This document shows, piece by piece, positions 18,149-29,265 of a DNA stretch of 64,000 nucleotides (positions within the stretch are counted from its first letter, which is position 1; every line of letters begins with the position of its first letter). The translations under genes and the position numbers were made by a program. The notes below the pieces were generated by a model, which ran no database searches, was not told where the DNA came from, and worked only from the letters and a program-made list of their open reading frames with translations. Origin of the DNA: Lachnospiraceae bacterium (GTDB lineage: Bacteria > Bacillota > Clostridia > Lachnospirales > Lachnospiraceae); the NCBI GenBank assembly GCA_029008875.1, contig JAQXJP010000035.1, forward strand, positions 337,936 to 401,935, written 5' to 3'.

Positions 18149-19021
18149 TTATTTTCCTCTCAACGCATCCTTGCCCATGTCTCGATGTTCGATCTTGAGC
18201 CCGTATTCCTTCTTGCCCTCCAGCCTCTTGTACAGCTCGTTGGCAAGCGTCACCGAACGATGTTTTCCACCGGTACAGCCGATGGAGATCACAAGCTGGT
18301 TCTTCCCCTCGGCTATGTAGTTGGGAATCAGAAAATTGATGATATCCTCCAATTTGTCCAAAAATTCCCGGGCCTCCGGGAACTGCATCACAAAGTCCTG
18401 AATCTCCTTATCATTGCCGGTCTTGGCCCTAAGCCCTTCCACATAGTAGGGGTTGGGCAAAAAACGCACATCCATCACAATATCCGAATCCGCCGGAATG
18501 CCGTATTTAAATCCGAAGGAGAGAATGGTGACAAACAGATTCTTGTAATCCTGATTCTGGACAAAAATTTTCTCCAGTTCCACCTTCAATTCTCTGGTGA
18601 GGAGCTGGCTGGTGTCAATGATGTAGGTGGCATGCTGTTTGAGATAGGCAAGCTCCTCCCGCTCCTGGGCGATTCCCTTTTCCACGCGCTCCCCCGCCGC
18701 CAGCGGGTGATTGCGCCTGGTCTCCTTATACCTCTTTACCAACACCTCATTGTCCGCATCCAGATAGAGAATCTCATAGGGACATTCCTTCTGATCCAGC
18801 AGCTTCAGAGTGCTCTCAATCTCCCGAAAGCCCTTTCCGCTGCGCACATCGATTCCGATTGCCACCTTCTGTGTCTCTGTAAAATTTTCAGATAAATCCG
18901 CCACTTTGTCTAACAGCGGGAGGGGGAGATTATCGATACAGAAAAATCCCATATCCTCCATCATTTTCATGGCTGTGCTTTTTCCCGCCCCGGACATTCC
19001 GGTTACAATTACAAGTTTCAC
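18149..19021 (-). CDS. rapZ: RapZ/YvcJ nucleotide-binding protein
   Basis: A 290-residue P-loop protein. The Walker A motif GMSGAGKS is at residues 8-15. The C-terminal domain carries ISIGCTGGKHRSV, the family signature that in E. coli RapZ belongs to the RNA-binding half. E. coli RapZ is an RNase E adaptor for GlmZ; Bacillus YvcJ binds and hydrolyses nucleotides and affects competence, so the role here is uncertain. The start codon is GTG with GGAGAA 8 nt before it. It sits 5 nt after murB and abuts whiA, in the conserved Firmicute order. Confidence 0.93.
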   Translation of the reverse strand: MKLVIVTGMSGAGKSTAMKMMEDMGFFCIDNLPLPLLDKVADLSENFTETQKVAIGIDVRSGKGFREIESTLKLLDQKECPYEILYLDADNEVLVKRYKETRRNHPLAAGERVEKGIAQEREELAYLKQHATYIIDTSQLLTRELKVELEKIFVQNQDYKNLFVTILSFGFKYGIPADSDIVMDVRFLPNPYYVEGLRAKTGNDKEIQDFVMQFPEAREFLDKLEDIINFLIPNYIAEGKNQLVISIGCTGGKHRSVTLANELYKRLEGKKEYGLKIEHRDMGKDALRGK

Positions 19022-19026
19022 GCTGT

Positions 19027-19932
19027 CTATTCTCCAATAATCTTGACTTCAGGTTCCAATTCCACACCGAATTTGTCCATGACACGCTCCCGCACGTCCT
19101 CCATCAGCTGCAGCACTTCCGCAGCGGTGGCATCCTTGCGGTTAATCACAAATCCGCAATGCTTTTCCGCCACCTGGGCGTCCCCCACGCGATAACCACG
19201 CAGGCCTGCATCCATAATAAGCTTGCCCGCATAATAGCCTTCCGGTCGCTTGAAAGTACTCCCTGCGCTGGGGTATTCCAGAGGTTGCTTTTCCAACCTG
19301 CTGTCCCTCCATCCGGCCATCACACTCCGGATCTCATCCCGATCTCCCGGTTTCAGTTGAAGGGTTCCTCCCACCACAATATAGCCATTCTCGGGGATGC
19401 AACTGTGCCGGTAGGACAAATCCAGTTCCTCCACTGCCACGGTCAAAAAATTTCCCTCCGGGGTGAGCACTTCCACGGAGGTCAGAACATCCTTCATCTC
19501 TCCGCCATAGGCACCGGCGTTCATCACCACAGCTCCCCCGAAGGTTCCCGGGATTCCCCCGGCGAATTCGAAACCGCCAAGCCCGGCATCCGCCGCGGCA
19601 TTTGCAATGCGGCCAAGCATCGCTCCCGCCCCCGCATGGATTTTTGTGCCGTCCACCGTCACCTCCGACATGGGGCGTCCAATCTCCATGACAAGGCCTC
19701 GGATGCCTCCGTCTCTCACGAGAAGATTGCTGCCGTTTCCGATAATTGTCACCGGAACATTATGCTTTTTTGCGATGGCGAGGGCATCCAGCATCTGCTG
19801 TCGGTCCGGCGCGAGATAATAGTCTGCCGGTCCGCCGATTTTAAATGTGGTATGCCGCTTCATCGGCTCCTGCAGCAGGATTGCCTCCCGCGGGATATGT
19901 CCACATAGTTCCTGATAAAATTCCTGATTCAT
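19027..19932 (-). CDS. murB: UDP-N-acetylenolpyruvoylglucosamine reductase
   Basis: FAD enzyme of 301 residues that reduces UDP-GlcNAc-enolpyruvate to UDP-MurNAc in the cytosolic stage of peptidoglycan synthesis. FAD-binding motifs TTFKIGGPADYYL and GNGSNLLVRDGGI, the GGIPGTFGGAVVMNAGAYGG block and YPSAGSTFKRPEGYYAGKLI with the catalytic serine are all present. The C terminus LEPEVKIIGE fits the family. Its ATG overlaps the stop codon of the upstream aminopeptidase by one base (TAATG), and rapZ follows closely, so it is inside the operon. Confidence 0.96.
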   Translation of the reverse strand: MNQEFYQELCGHIPREAILLQEPMKRHTTFKIGGPADYYLAPDRQQMLDALAIAKKHNVPVTIIGNGSNLLVRDGGIRGLVMEIGRPMSEVTVDGTKIHAGAGAMLGRIANAAADAGLGGFEFAGGIPGTFGGAVVMNAGAYGGEMKDVLTSVEVLTPEGNFLTVAVEELDLSYRHSCIPENGYIVVGGTLQLKPGDRDEIRSVMAGWRDSRLEKQPLEYPSAGSTFKRPEGYYAGKLIMDAGLRGYRVGDAQVAEKHCGFVINRKDATAAEVLQLMEDVRERVMDKFGVELEPEVKIIGE

Positions 19933-21326
19933 TACGCTTCCTTCAAAAATGCAACGTATCCTCTCAACGCCTCGTAGAGGTCAACCTTGCTGATAATCTC
20001 CCAAGGTGCATGCATGTTCAAAACCGGCACTCCGCTGTCAATGACATTCATGTCATAGTTTGCCAGAATATACGCGATGGTTCCACCGCCGCCCTGATCC
20101 ACCTTGCCCAGCTCTGCGGTCTGGAATGCAACCTCGTTTGTATCCATAATATTACGAAGCTTGGCCATATATTCCGCATTGGCATCATTGGAGCCGGATT
20201 TTCCTCTGGATCCCGTGTATTTATTGAACACAAGGCCCTTCCCGAAATATGCAGCATTGCGCTTCTCCATCACGGACGGATAGTTGGGATCAAACGCCGC
20301 AGACACATCGGAGGACAATACCTTGGAGTTTTTCAGTGCGCGGCGCACCTTCAACTCGCTGTATTCTCCTGTGAGATTCACAAGCTCCGCAACCGTGTTT
20401 TCGAAGAAGCGGGACTGCATTCCGCTGGCTCCCACGCTTCCGATTTCCTCCTTGTCCACCAGGAGACATACGCTGGTGTACTCCGGTGTCTTCACCTCCA
20501 GCATTGCGCGGTAGGACGGGTACGCGCACACGCGGTCATCGTGTCCGTATCCCATAATCATACTGCGGTCAAATCCGTAATCCCGGGCATCGCCGGCGGG
20601 AACCACCTCAATCTCCGCGGACAGGAAGTCATCCTCCTCCACACCGTATTCTTTTTCCAAAATCTTGAGGAGGTTGGCCTTGACCAAATCCTTTGCTTTC
20701 TCCTTCTCCTCCTCTGCCATGGGGATGCTGGCCACCAACAGGTCCAGGTTCTCCCCTTCCACCACTTTGGCACCTTTCTTCTCCATCTGGTCTGCGGATA
20801 AGTGAATCAACAGATCGCTCACGCCGAATACCGGATCCCCCGGTTTGTCGCCGATATTCACCTTCACCGAAGTTCCATCCTTCTTGCAGAACACTCCGTG
20901 CAGCGCAAGGGGAAGGGTTACCCACTGATATTTCTTAATTCCGCCGTAATAATGGGTATCCAGCATGGCAAACTCGGTGTCCTCATAGAGAGGAACCTGC
21001 TTCAGATCCATTCTGGGGGAGTCAATGTGTGCCCCCAAAATATTCATGCCCTCCTCCAATGGTTTCTTGCCGATGATAAAAAGTGCGAGGCCTTTCCCCA
21101 TGTTGTTGGCCACGATTCGGTCGCCCTTTTTCAGCTTCTTTCCGGTCTTTACCGCCTCATCAAAATCCACAAATCCATGCTTAATCGCATCTTCATAGAT
21201 TGCGGCTGTACACTCCCTCTCGGTCTTGCACTCCGAGATAAATCTGCGGTAGTCCTCCGCGAAAGCGAATACTTTCTCTCTCTTTTTTCCCTCCGGATAT
21301 TTCATCCATGCATTGTCTTTGCTCAT
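19932..21326 (-). CDS. M18 family aminopeptidase
   Basis: A 464-residue zinc aminopeptidase of family M18, releasing N-terminal amino acids from peptides in the cytosol. The dinuclear zinc site is visible: GAHIDSPRMDLK carries the first His and catalytic Asp, LLVDKEEIGS supplies the catalytic Glu and a ligand, and LNMHAPWE near the C terminus supplies the last His. THYYGGIKKYQW is typical of the family. It sits between hprK and murB, an unusual neighbour for wall-synthesis genes, and overlaps murB by one base. Confidence 0.93.
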   Translation of the reverse strand: MSKDNAWMKYPEGKKREKVFAFAEDYRRFISECKTERECTAAIYEDAIKHGFVDFDEAVKTGKKLKKGDRIVANNMGKGLALFIIGKKPLEEGMNILGAHIDSPRMDLKQVPLYEDTEFAMLDTHYYGGIKKYQWVTLPLALHGVFCKKDGTSVKVNIGDKPGDPVFGVSDLLIHLSADQMEKKGAKVVEGENLDLLVASIPMAEEEKEKAKDLVKANLLKILEKEYGVEEDDFLSAEIEVVPAGDARDYGFDRSMIMGYGHDDRVCAYPSYRAMLEVKTPEYTSVCLLVDKEEIGSVGASGMQSRFFENTVAELVNLTGEYSELKVRRALKNSKVLSSDVSAAFDPNYPSVMEKRNAAYFGKGLVFNKYTGSRGKSGSNDANAEYMAKLRNIMDTNEVAFQTAELGKVDQGGGGTIAYILANYDMNVIDSGVPVLNMHAPWEIISKVDLYEALRGYVAFLKEA

Positions 21327-21349
21327 TCTATCTATGCCTCCATCATTTC

Positions 21350-22294
21350 CTACTCATCGTCGGAATTTCTTGTCAGGTTTTCCTGCACGCGGCGATACAA
21401 TTCCTGGGCTGCGTTGTATCCCATTTTTTTCTGTCTGTGGTTGACTGCCGCCGCCTCGCAGATGACCGCAAGGTTCCGCCCCGGGCGAATGGGAAGGGAA
21501 TGGCACACCACCTTGTTGCCCAGGTACTCTGCATACTCTTCCTCCAGTCCCAGGCGATCGTACTCCGCATCTTTTTTCCAGTCCTCCAGCTTGATGACCA
21601 GATCAATCTGCTGCTTTTCCTTTACGCACTCCACACCGTAGAGAGTCTTGACATCAATGATGCCGATTCCTCGAAGTTCAATGAAATGTCTGGTAATCTC
21701 CGGAGAAGTTCCCATCAACGTGTGCTCGTTAATCTTGCGGATTTCCACCACATCGTCCGTCACCAGACGATGTCCCCGGCGAATCAGCTCCAGAGCGGCT
21801 TCACTCTTGCCGATTCCGCTCTCGCCGGTGATCAGCAAGCCCTCGCCGTACACATCCACCAGCACTCCGTGGATGGTGACACAGGGTGCCAACTGCTCAC
21901 CCAGAGTATAGATCAACTCCGCGGTAAAGTCGGAGGTTGCCCTGCTGGTTCCGAGAACCGGCACATTGTTCTTGATTGCAGCCTCAAGGAAAATCGGGTC
22001 CGGCTCCAAATCTCTGCAGTAGATGACACAGGGAATGTCGTAGCTCAAAAATTCCATAAAGCGGATTGCCTTTTCCTCCGGACTCAACTTCTCCAGATAG
22101 GTGTACTCCACATTTCCGATAATCTCCACCCTGGACTCTTCAAAATGTTCAAAATATCCGGTCAGCTGAAGCGCCGGTCGGTTCACATCCGAACTGGTGA
22201 TTTTGCGCTTCTTTACCTCCAATTCATCCGTGTAATTTTTCAAATCCATCAACTCGATAATTTTTGAAACACTTACCCCACTTGTATTTGGCAT
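21350..22294 (-). CDS. hprK: HPr kinase/phosphorylase
   Basis: A 314-residue bifunctional enzyme that phosphorylates HPr and Crh on Ser46 when fructose 1,6-bisphosphate is high and reverses this with phosphate. It is the sensor of Firmicute catabolite repression. The Walker A motif GESGIGKS and the downstream signature ELRGIGIIDVKTLYGV are clear, after an N-terminal domain of about 130 residues. GGAGG precedes the ATG at 22294. Its likely partners are encoded nearby: the Crh-like protein at 17014 in the same run, and an HPr-like protein at 48096. Confidence 0.95.
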   Translation of the reverse strand: MPNTSGVSVSKIIELMDLKNYTDELEVKKRKITSSDVNRPALQLTGYFEHFEESRVEIIGNVEYTYLEKLSPEEKAIRFMEFLSYDIPCVIYCRDLEPDPIFLEAAIKNNVPVLGTSRATSDFTAELIYTLGEQLAPCVTIHGVLVDVYGEGLLITGESGIGKSEAALELIRRGHRLVTDDVVEIRKINEHTLMGTSPEITRHFIELRGIGIIDVKTLYGVECVKEKQQIDLVIKLEDWKKDAEYDRLGLEEEYAEYLGNKVVCHSLPIRPGRNLAVICEAAAVNHRQKKMGYNAAQELYRRVQENLTRNSDDE

Positions 22295-22329
22295 AGCATC
22301 CTCCTTAATGTCTGATTACCCCAAGTTTA

Positions 22330-24210
22330 TCACAATTTCCCGCCTTCTTCAACTTCATGGAAAAAGCGGTACACCGCCTCCGCCGCCGCCTGATTCATGG
22401 AGTCCGTCAACATCAAATCCGCAACGGTCGCCTCCTTGATTTTTTCCAGGGACTGGTATCTCCTCATCAGGGCCTTTCTTCTGGCCGGACCGATTCCCGG
22501 AATATCATCCAACACAGAGTGCACCTGCTCCTTGGAGCGCAAGGATCTGTGGTATTCGACGGCAAACCGATGGGCCTCATCCTGAATTCTGGTAATCAGC
22601 TTGAATCCCTCACTGTGCCGGTCGATGGGCACCTCTACATTGTTGTAATACAATCCCCTGGTATTGTGATTGTCGTCCTTCACCATGCCGCAGACCGGAA
22701 TATGGAGTCCCAACTCCTGCAGCACCTGCAGACAGATATTCACCTGTCCTCTTCCTCCGTCCATCAATATGAGATCCGGGAATCTGATAAAGCTTCCCAC
22801 CTCCTCCGGGGTATCGCCTGTCTGCAGTTCCTCCATCTCCTGGAGGCCGTGCAGAAGCCGGCGGGTCAGCACCTCATGCATGGAAGCGTAATCGTCCGGC
22901 CCGGTTACGGTGCGCAGTTTAAATTTGCGGTAATCGCTCTTTTTGGCCTTTCCCTTTTCAAATACCACCATGGAGCCAACGGTCTCAAAACCACTGATGT
23001 TGGAGATATCGAAAGCCTCCATCCGGTTTAGGTTCTTCATGCCCAGAAGTTTTTCGATTTCCCGGACCGCTCCGATGGTGCGCCCCTCCTCCCGCTTTAT
23101 CTTTTCCTTATCCTGGTCCAGCACCATCTGCGCATTCTTGGCAGCCAGCTCCACAAGCCGCTCCTTCATCCCTTTCCGGGGAATGCGGATGTACACGCGG
23201 CTGCCCCGCTTTCTGGTCAGCCACTCCTCCAGCACTTTCGCCTCCTCCACCGCCTGCTGCAGCATAATCTCCCGGGGGATATAGGGTGTGCCGGAATAGA
23301 ACTGCTTGATAAAATCTGCCAGAATGGTGGACCGCTCCGTCTCGGTTCCCACCCGCACATGGAAATGGTCTCTTCCGATGAGTTTTCCGCCCCGCACGAA
23401 AAACACCTGCACCACCGCATCCGTGTCGTCGCAGGCCACGGCCACAATGTCCTTATCCTCCCCATCACTCTGGGTGATCTTCTGCTTCTGTGCAATCTGG
23501 TTCACACTGTTGATCAGATCACGATATTCCATGGCCTTTTCAAACTCCATGGCCTCGGAGGCCTGCTGCATCTTCTCCCGGAGCATGGCGAGAATGGGCT
23601 TTTGATTCCCGTTCAGAAAGTCGATGGCTTCCTGAACTTTTGCCCGATATTCCTCCTTGTCCACAATGCCCTGACAGGGTGCAAGGCACTGATGGAGATG
23701 GTAGTTCAGGCAGGGTCGATCTGCTCCGATATCCCTGGGCAGTTTGCGGTTGCAGGTGCGCAACCCCAACAGTTTGTTCAGCAGCTCCACCGTCTGATTC
23801 ACCGCGTATCCGCTGGTGTAGGGACCGAAATATCTGGACTTATCTTTTTTCATCTGGCGAACCACCTGTATTCGGGGATAGTCTTCCCCCAGGGTTACCC
23901 GAATATACGGGTAGGTCTTGTCGTCTCGGAGCATGGTATTGTACTTGGGCATGTGCTCCTTAATGAGGTTGCACTCCAGCACCAGAGCCTCCAGTTCCGA
24001 ATCCGTGATCACATACTCGAACCATGCGATGTGCTCCACCATCTGCTTTTTCTTGAGCCCCTCATTATGGCTGGGCTGAAAATACTGGTGCACACGTTTG
24101 CGCAGGCTCACGGCCTTCCCGATATAGATGATTACATCATTTTTGTCGTGCATAATATAAACTCCCGGTTGATCCGGGAGTTTACTTAATTCCTCTTTGA
24201 TATCAAACAT
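22330..24210 (-). CDS. uvrC: Excinuclease ABC subunit C
   Basis: A 626-residue nucleotide-excision-repair nuclease that makes both incisions around UvrB-bound lesions. Domains in order: an N-terminal GIY-YIG nuclease ([18 protein letters not shown]), a UvrB-binding UVR helix pair near residue 210 ([16 protein letters not shown]), an RNase H-like C-terminal nuclease (AFDISNISG), and tandem helix-hairpin-helix motifs ([17 protein letters not shown]). All expected parts are present. One base separates its start from the ftsH stop, so it is co-transcribed with ftsH. Confidence 0.96.
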   Translation of the reverse strand: MFDIKEELSKLPDQPGVYIMHDKNDVIIYIGKAVSLRKRVHQYFQPSHNEGLKKKQMVEHIAWFEYVITDSELEALVLECNLIKEHMPKYNTMLRDDKTYPYIRVTLGEDYPRIQVVRQMKKDKSRYFGPYTSGYAVNQTVELLNKLLGLRTCNRKLPRDIGADRPCLNYHLHQCLAPCQGIVDKEEYRAKVQEAIDFLNGNQKPILAMLREKMQQASEAMEFEKAMEYRDLINSVNQIAQKQKITQSDGEDKDIVAVACDDTDAVVQVFFVRGGKLIGRDHFHVRVGTETERSTILADFIKQFYSGTPYIPREIMLQQAVEEAKVLEEWLTRKRGSRVYIRIPRKGMKERLVELAAKNAQMVLDQDKEKIKREEGRTIGAVREIEKLLGMKNLNRMEAFDISNISGFETVGSMVVFEKGKAKKSDYRKFKLRTVTGPDDYASMHEVLTRRLLHGLQEMEELQTGDTPEEVGSFIRFPDLILMDGGRGQVNICLQVLQELGLHIPVCGMVKDDNHNTRGLYYNNVEVPIDRHSEGFKLITRIQDEAHRFAVEYHRSLRSKEQVHSVLDDIPGIGPARRKALMRRYQSLEKIKEATVADLMLTDSMNQAAAEAVYRFFHEVEEGGKL

Positions 24211-24211
24211 A

Positions 24212-26164
24212 TTATTCCTCGAAGATATCCTCTTCCTCCTCCGGAATGTTCTTCATCTGGCGGAACATCTGCATAAATTCCTTGCCGGTGATGGTTTCCT
24301 TCTCGAAGAGGTATTCGGAAATTCGATCCAATACATCACGGTTCTCGGTGAGAAGCCGCATTGCCTCATTGTAGCAATCGGTAATCATCTCAAGGACTAC
24401 CTTGTCGATCTGTGCGGCGGTATCCTCTCCGCAGATCAATCCTGCCCGGCCCTCCAGATACTGATTCTCCACCGTTGCAAGGCACATCATACCAAACTGA
24501 TCCGACATACCGTACATGGTGACCATGGCCCGGGCAATCTTGGTGGCGTTCTCGATATCGTTGGCAGCCCCGCTGGTGGCTGCTCCGAACACCAACACCT
24601 CCGCGGCACGCCCCGCCATGAATGTGGTGATTTTGGCGATCAACTCATCCTTGGTCTCCAGGAACTTCTCCTCCTCCGGGGTCTGCAGGGTGTATCCCAG
24701 CGCCCCCATAGTACGGGGAACGATGGTAATCTTCTGTACCGGTTCTGTGTTCTTCTGCAAGGCGGAAACCAGAGCATGTCCCACCTCGTGGTAGGAGACA
24801 ATCTTGCGCTCCTTCTCGCTCATGACACGATCCTTTTTCTCTTTGCCTCCCACGGCAACAAGTTCAAAGGCCTCGAACAAATCGGACTGATTTACAAACT
24901 GGCGGCCGTTCTTCACTGCGATAATTGCAGCCTCGTTGATCATATTGGCCAAATCGGAACCTACAAGCCCAGCAGCCGCAAGGGCCAGGGCATCGAGATC
25001 CACGGTCTCATCCATCTTGACATTCTTGGAATGCACTTTCAGCGTCTCCACACGGCCCTTCAGGTCCGGCTTATCCACGATGATGCGGCGGTCGAAACGT
25101 CCGGGTCGAAGCAGGGCCTTATCCAACACCTCCGGCCGGTTCGTGGCCGCGAGAATAATGATTCCCTTGGAGGTGTCAAAACCATCCATCTCTGCCAGGA
25201 GCTGATTCAGGGTCTGTTCTCTTTCATCATTGCCCCCGCCGTACTTGCTGTCACGGCTCTTACCGATGGCATCAATCTCATCGATGAACACGATACAGGG
25301 TGCCGCCTTGTAGGCATCCTTAAATAAGTCACGGACACGGGCAGCGCCCACACCCACAAACATCTGAACAAATTCGGAACCTGCCAGGGAGAAGAAGGGC
25401 ACATTTGCCTCCCCCGCCACCGCCTTTGCAAGCAAGGTCTTACCGGTTCCGGGAGGTCCCACCAGGAGAGCTCCCTTGGGAAGTCTCGCACCGATATCAC
25501 GGTACTTCTTGGGATTGTGCAAAAAGTCCACAATCTCCTGCAGAGATTCCTTCGCCTCATCCTGTCCGGCAACATCCTTGAAGGTGACACCGGTGGCTTT
25601 TTCCATGGACACCTTTGCTGTGCTTTTTCCAACGCCCATAGCGCCTCCGTCCATCCGCCGCATGAGGAAACCGAAGAGAATCCACAGGAAGATGACCGGA
25701 ATCACAAAGCTTAATATGTTGATAATCCAGGAGGATGTATTGTCCGGAATGGTTGCGGAAATCTCAATGGGATTGCCCTCGGAGGTCTTGGAGTGCTTCA
25801 ACTGCTCCACCAGCATCTCGTCTTCCACGTATCCGGTGTAATAAGTCACATCGTAGGCATTCTCCTCCTTCACCAGCGTGTAGTTAATCTGGTAATTGTC
25901 AAATTCCACCGATGCGATGTTCTTGTCCTCAAGCTGTGCCAGGAATTCCGAGTAAGTGGTCTCCTTGGTATTCATCTCCGCAAAGCGGTTGCTGAACAGG
26001 GATACAAAGAACAAAACTACCAGCGCAATCATGATGAAACTCATAATCATCTGCCCGCTTCGGTTGTTCTTATTGTTCGGATTGTTACGGTTGTTGCCCT
26101 CAGGCCCGTTTCCCCCGTTTGGTCCGTTGTTGTACTGATTATTGTTAGGTGACTGGTTATCCAT
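24212..26164 (-). CDS. ftsH: ATP-dependent zinc metalloprotease FtsH
   Basis: Membrane-anchored AAA protease of 650 residues for quality control of membrane and regulatory proteins. After an Asn/Gly-rich head there is a membrane segment (about 35-57), an extracytoplasmic domain and a second membrane segment (about 145-170). The AAA module has GPPGTGKT and [11 protein letters not shown]. The zinc protease motif HEVGH follows at about residue 435. The ATG at 26164 follows GGAGG; an in-frame start 10 codons upstream has no site. It heads the minus-strand run and is divergent from pyrG. Confidence 0.96.
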   Translation of the reverse strand: MDNQSPNNNQYNNGPNGGNGPEGNNRNNPNNKNNRSGQMIMSFIMIALVVLFFVSLFSNRFAEMNTKETTYSEFLAQLEDKNIASVEFDNYQINYTLVKEENAYDVTYYTGYVEDEMLVEQLKHSKTSEGNPIEISATIPDNTSSWIINILSFVIPVIFLWILFGFLMRRMDGGAMGVGKSTAKVSMEKATGVTFKDVAGQDEAKESLQEIVDFLHNPKKYRDIGARLPKGALLVGPPGTGKTLLAKAVAGEANVPFFSLAGSEFVQMFVGVGAARVRDLFKDAYKAAPCIVFIDEIDAIGKSRDSKYGGGNDEREQTLNQLLAEMDGFDTSKGIIILAATNRPEVLDKALLRPGRFDRRIIVDKPDLKGRVETLKVHSKNVKMDETVDLDALALAAAGLVGSDLANMINEAAIIAVKNGRQFVNQSDLFEAFELVAVGGKEKKDRVMSEKERKIVSYHEVGHALVSALQKNTEPVQKITIVPRTMGALGYTLQTPEEEKFLETKDELIAKITTFMAGRAAEVLVFGAATSGAANDIENATKIARAMVTMYGMSDQFGMMCLATVENQYLEGRAGLICGEDTAAQIDKVVLEMITDCYNEAMRLLTENRDVLDRISEYLFEKETITGKEFMQMFRQMKNIPEEEEDIFEE

Positions 26165-26416
26165 AAGTCCTCCGTTTTCTTCAAAAAGTATCACATTCCA
26201 TATTCGGAATACAGCATCCTTATTATATGTAAAAAATGCCTACAAATCAATATTTTCTTCGTGAAGAATCACTAAATCAATCTAAATTATTTATAAATTT
26301 TTTTCACTTTATTTTCTTAAGTTTTCTTACAAATCAGTGCAAACATTTCCTCAAAGAGGTATAATGTCAGAATTATAGTAGGAATAAAAGTATATGCATA
26401 ACACAGGAGGATTATT

Positions 26417-28021
26417 ATGCCAGTAAAGTATGTCTTTGTCACCGGTGGAGTTGTCTCCGGTCTCGGCAAGGGAATTACCGCAGCCTCTCTGGGGCGCCTT
26501 CTCAAGGCCCGGGGCTACAAAGTGACCATGCAAAAATTCGACCCGTACATCAACATTGATCCGGGTACCATGAACCCCATCCAGCATGGAGAGGTTTTCG
26601 TCACCGACGACGGAGCGGAGACCGATTTGGATTTGGGACACTATGAGCGTTTCATCGACGAGAGTTTGACAAAGAATTCCAATGTCACCACCGGAAAAGT
26701 TTACTGGTCTGTTCTTCAAAAAGAGCGCCGGGGGGATTACGGCGGAGGAACCGTCCAGGTGATTCCCCATATCACCAACGAAATCAAGAGCCGTTTCTAT
26801 CGCGACTTTACCTCCAACGATACCACCATCGCCATCATCGAGGTGGGAGGAACCGTGGGAGATATCGAATCCCAGCCCTTTTTGGAAGCGATCCGCCAAT
26901 TTCAGCATGAGGTGGGACATGAGAACGCCATTTTGTGCCATGTGACATTGATCCCCTATATCAAGGCATCCGGAGAGCTTAAGACCAAGCCTACCCAGGC
27001 GAGCGTCAAGGAACTTCAGGGAATGGGTATCCAGCCGGATATCATCGTGTGCCGGTCCGAACATGCACTGGATCAGGGAATCAAGGACAAGATTGCACTG
27101 TTTTGTAATGTGCCAAGCACCCATGTGCTGCAGAATCTGGATGTGGAATATCTTTACGAAGCACCTCTTGCAATGGAGAAGGAAAATCTGGCCAAGGTTG
27201 CCTGCCAGTGTCTCAACCTTCCCTGCCCGGACCCGGATTTGTCCGATTGGATTAAGATGGTGGATGACCTTCGCCACCCGAACAGGGAAGTAACCGTTGC
27301 TCTTGTAGGAAAATACACGGCGCTCCATGACGCATACATTTCCGTTGTGGAAGCATTGAAGCACGGTGGAATTCCGGAGCACACCACTGTCAATATCAAG
27401 TGGGTGGACTCCGAGACCATCGACGACGATAACGCGGATGATATTCTTGGCGATGTGCAGGGAATCATCGTGCCCGGCGGATTCGGTACCCGGGGTGTGG
27501 AGGGAATGATTTCCGCCGCAAGATATGCCCGGGAACACAAGCTGCCCTACCTGGGACTGTGCCTTGGCATGCAGGTTGCCATCATCGAATACGCCCGCCA
27601 TGTGTGCGGTTTCCACGATGCCCACAGCATCGAGCTGGATCCCAACACCACCCATCCGGTGATTGCACTTCTCCCGGATCAAAACGGTGTGGAGGACATC
27701 GGCGGAACCTTAAGACTGGGCTCCTACCCCTGCGTACTGGATCCCTCATCCAAGGCTTTTGAAGAGTACGGCACTGCAGAGATTAACGAGCGTCATCGCC
27801 ACCGTTACGAGGTAAACAATGATTACCGGGCTGTCCTGGCAGAAAACGGCATGAAATTGTGCGGTACCTCCCCGGACGGACATATTGTGGAGATGATTGA
27901 GATTCCGGGCCATCCTTGGTTCGTCGCCACCCAAGCTCACCCGGAGCTCAAATCCAGACCCAACCGGCCGCATCCTCTGTTCCACGGATTCATCGCCGCA
28001 TCCAACAAGATATCGAGATAA
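26417..28021 (+). CDS. pyrG: CTP synthase
   Basis: A 534-residue enzyme that makes CTP from UTP, ATP and glutamine. The N-terminal synthetase domain has [17 protein letters not shown]. The C-terminal class I glutamine amidotransferase domain has [10 protein letters not shown] with the nucleophilic Cys, and the HPE His/Glu pair near the end ([10 protein letters not shown]). GGAGG lies before the ATG. A TATAAT at 26360-26365 is a probable -10 element. No GGGC start-site run typical of Bacillus pyrG reiterative control was seen. It is monocistronic. Confidence 0.97.
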   Translation: MPVKYVFVTGGVVSGLGKGITAASLGRLLKARGYKVTMQKFDPYINIDPGTMNPIQHGEVFVTDDGAETDLDLGHYERFIDESLTKNSNVTTGKVYWSVLQKERRGDYGGGTVQVIPHITNEIKSRFYRDFTSNDTTIAIIEVGGTVGDIESQPFLEAIRQFQHEVGHENAILCHVTLIPYIKASGELKTKPTQASVKELQGMGIQPDIIVCRSEHALDQGIKDKIALFCNVPSTHVLQNLDVEYLYEAPLAMEKENLAKVACQCLNLPCPDPDLSDWIKMVDDLRHPNREVTVALVGKYTALHDAYISVVEALKHGGIPEHTTVNIKWVDSETIDDDNADDILGDVQGIIVPGGFGTRGVEGMISAARYAREHKLPYLGLCLGMQVAIIEYARHVCGFHDAHSIELDPNTTHPVIALLPDQNGVEDIGGTLRLGSYPCVLDPSSKAFEEYGTAEINERHRHRYEVNNDYRAVLAENGMKLCGTSPDGHIVEMIEIPGHPWFVATQAHPELKSRPNRPHPLFHGFIAASNKISR

Positions 28022-28032
28022 AAAACAGGATG

Positions 28033-28091
28033 AAAAAGCCCCGCACCCATGCGCTTCTCTCTTTTGCAGCATGGGCCTGCGGGGCTTTTTT
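28033..28091. terminator. Bidirectional terminator between pyrG and CapA-like gene
   Basis: A long stem: 28033-28044 pairs with 28080-28091, extended inward by CCCATGC/GCATGGG. A- and T-tracts lie at the two ends, between convergent genes. Confidence 0.88.
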
Positions 28092-28108
28092 GAAGTTTCT
28101 ATTCTCCG

Positions 28109-29257
28109 CTACTGTGCCGGAGACACAATCCCTCCGTCATCGATGGTGATTCCGAAGGAGATACTCTCCAGATAGCGGTAGAGGTCCGTGGTGGAAGCCT
28201 CGGACATAAGCTGCGTACAACCGTCCTTGGCATAGGCGGGAAAAACTCTCACCGTGGACTCGTTGTTCTCATCCACCGTCACCTGAACGGCCATGGTGGA
28301 ATTGATGGTGGTGTTGAAGATAAAATTGCCCATGCCATAGAGGATTGGCTTGCCGTTGTAAAATTCAATCCCCTGCAAACAATGGGTGTGGGAGCCGATG
28401 ACGAGATCCGCGCCCGCATCTATGTAATGTCTGGCCATGGTCACCTGATAATCCTGTGGCATGCTGTCCCGCTCGATTCCCCAATGAACATACACTGTAA
28501 CATAATCACATTCCTGCTTCGCCTCGGTGATAGCGGCGCAAAGCTGGGTATCATCATAGGTACAGAACAAGCCGGGCTGCGCATTGTCCACATTCCAGCT
28601 CCCCTCCGGGATTACCCGGGATGCCGCCAGAAATCCGAAGGTTCTGCCGCCGGATTGGAAGGTCTGCAATTCCTTGGCACGCTCCTTGGTCTCTCCCGCA
28701 CCGGCATACATAATTCCGGCATCATCCAATGTGGTAAATGTATCGGACAGGGCTTCCCTGCCATAGTCAAGGGCATGATTATTGGCAAGTGTTACGATAT
28801 CTACGCCAAGCTCATGGAATGCCCCCACGTATTTGGGATCCACGCGGAAGGTATACTGTTTATCCTGTTTCACGCCCCCTGTGCTGAAGCAAAATTCGTG
28901 ATTCACCATGGCGATGTCCGCATCGGTGAGAACCGCCCGAAGCTCCGGTGAGATTACCGCATCGATGCCGCCGGCATCATACCGTTCAGGGAATCCGTAA
29001 TCAAACAGCACATCCCCGGCAAAGGCCATTGTGACGTCCCGGGTTTCCTCCTGTGCATCCTGTGTATCGCCGGTACTCTGGGACTCCTCCGGTCCCTGCG
29101 AGTTTTCCAAAAGTTCCTGTTCTGTGGCGGCGCTCTCCTGTCGGTTCACAACCTCCGCGTCCTCTCCCCCGTTCCACGGCTGAAACACGAACAGCCCCAG
29201 AACCACGGCAACCGCAAATAAACCTGCCACTATTTTCCATATCACACTACTGCGCAT
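28109..29257 (-). CDS. CapA family metallophosphatase-like protein
   Basis: A 382-residue protein with one N-terminal membrane anchor (about residues 9-27), a Glu/Gln-rich linker, then a PGA_cap/CapA domain. Motifs include MAFAGDVLFDYGF, MVNHEFCFS, LANNHALDYG and IGSHTHCLQGIEFYNGKP, the metal-binding pattern of the calcineurin-like fold. It is the second CapA-type protein in the window and lacks the zinc ribbons of the first. No capsule genes are adjacent, so the substrate is unknown. It follows the small DUF6472 gene by 8 nt, with GTAGGAGA before the ATG, and probably belongs to that operon. Confidence 0.85.
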   Translation of the reverse strand: MRSSVIWKIVAGLFAVAVVLGLFVFQPWNGGEDAEVVNRQESAATEQELLENSQGPEESQSTGDTQDAQEETRDVTMAFAGDVLFDYGFPERYDAGGIDAVISPELRAVLTDADIAMVNHEFCFSTGGVKQDKQYTFRVDPKYVGAFHELGVDIVTLANNHALDYGREALSDTFTTLDDAGIMYAGAGETKERAKELQTFQSGGRTFGFLAASRVIPEGSWNVDNAQPGLFCTYDDTQLCAAITEAKQECDYVTVYVHWGIERDSMPQDYQVTMARHYIDAGADLVIGSHTHCLQGIEFYNGKPILYGMGNFIFNTTINSTMAVQVTVDENNESTVRVFPAYAKDGCTQLMSEASTTDLYRYLESISFGITIDDGGIVSPAQ

Positions 29258-29265
29258 ACTCTCTC

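Noticed and set aside
24197..25327. Plus-strand 376-codon frame
   Set aside because: Antisense to ftsH, without any supporting start site or motif.
26360..26440. Reiterative-transcription control of pyrG as in Bacillus
   Set aside because: The GGGC initial sequence and leader terminator expected for that mechanism were not found.
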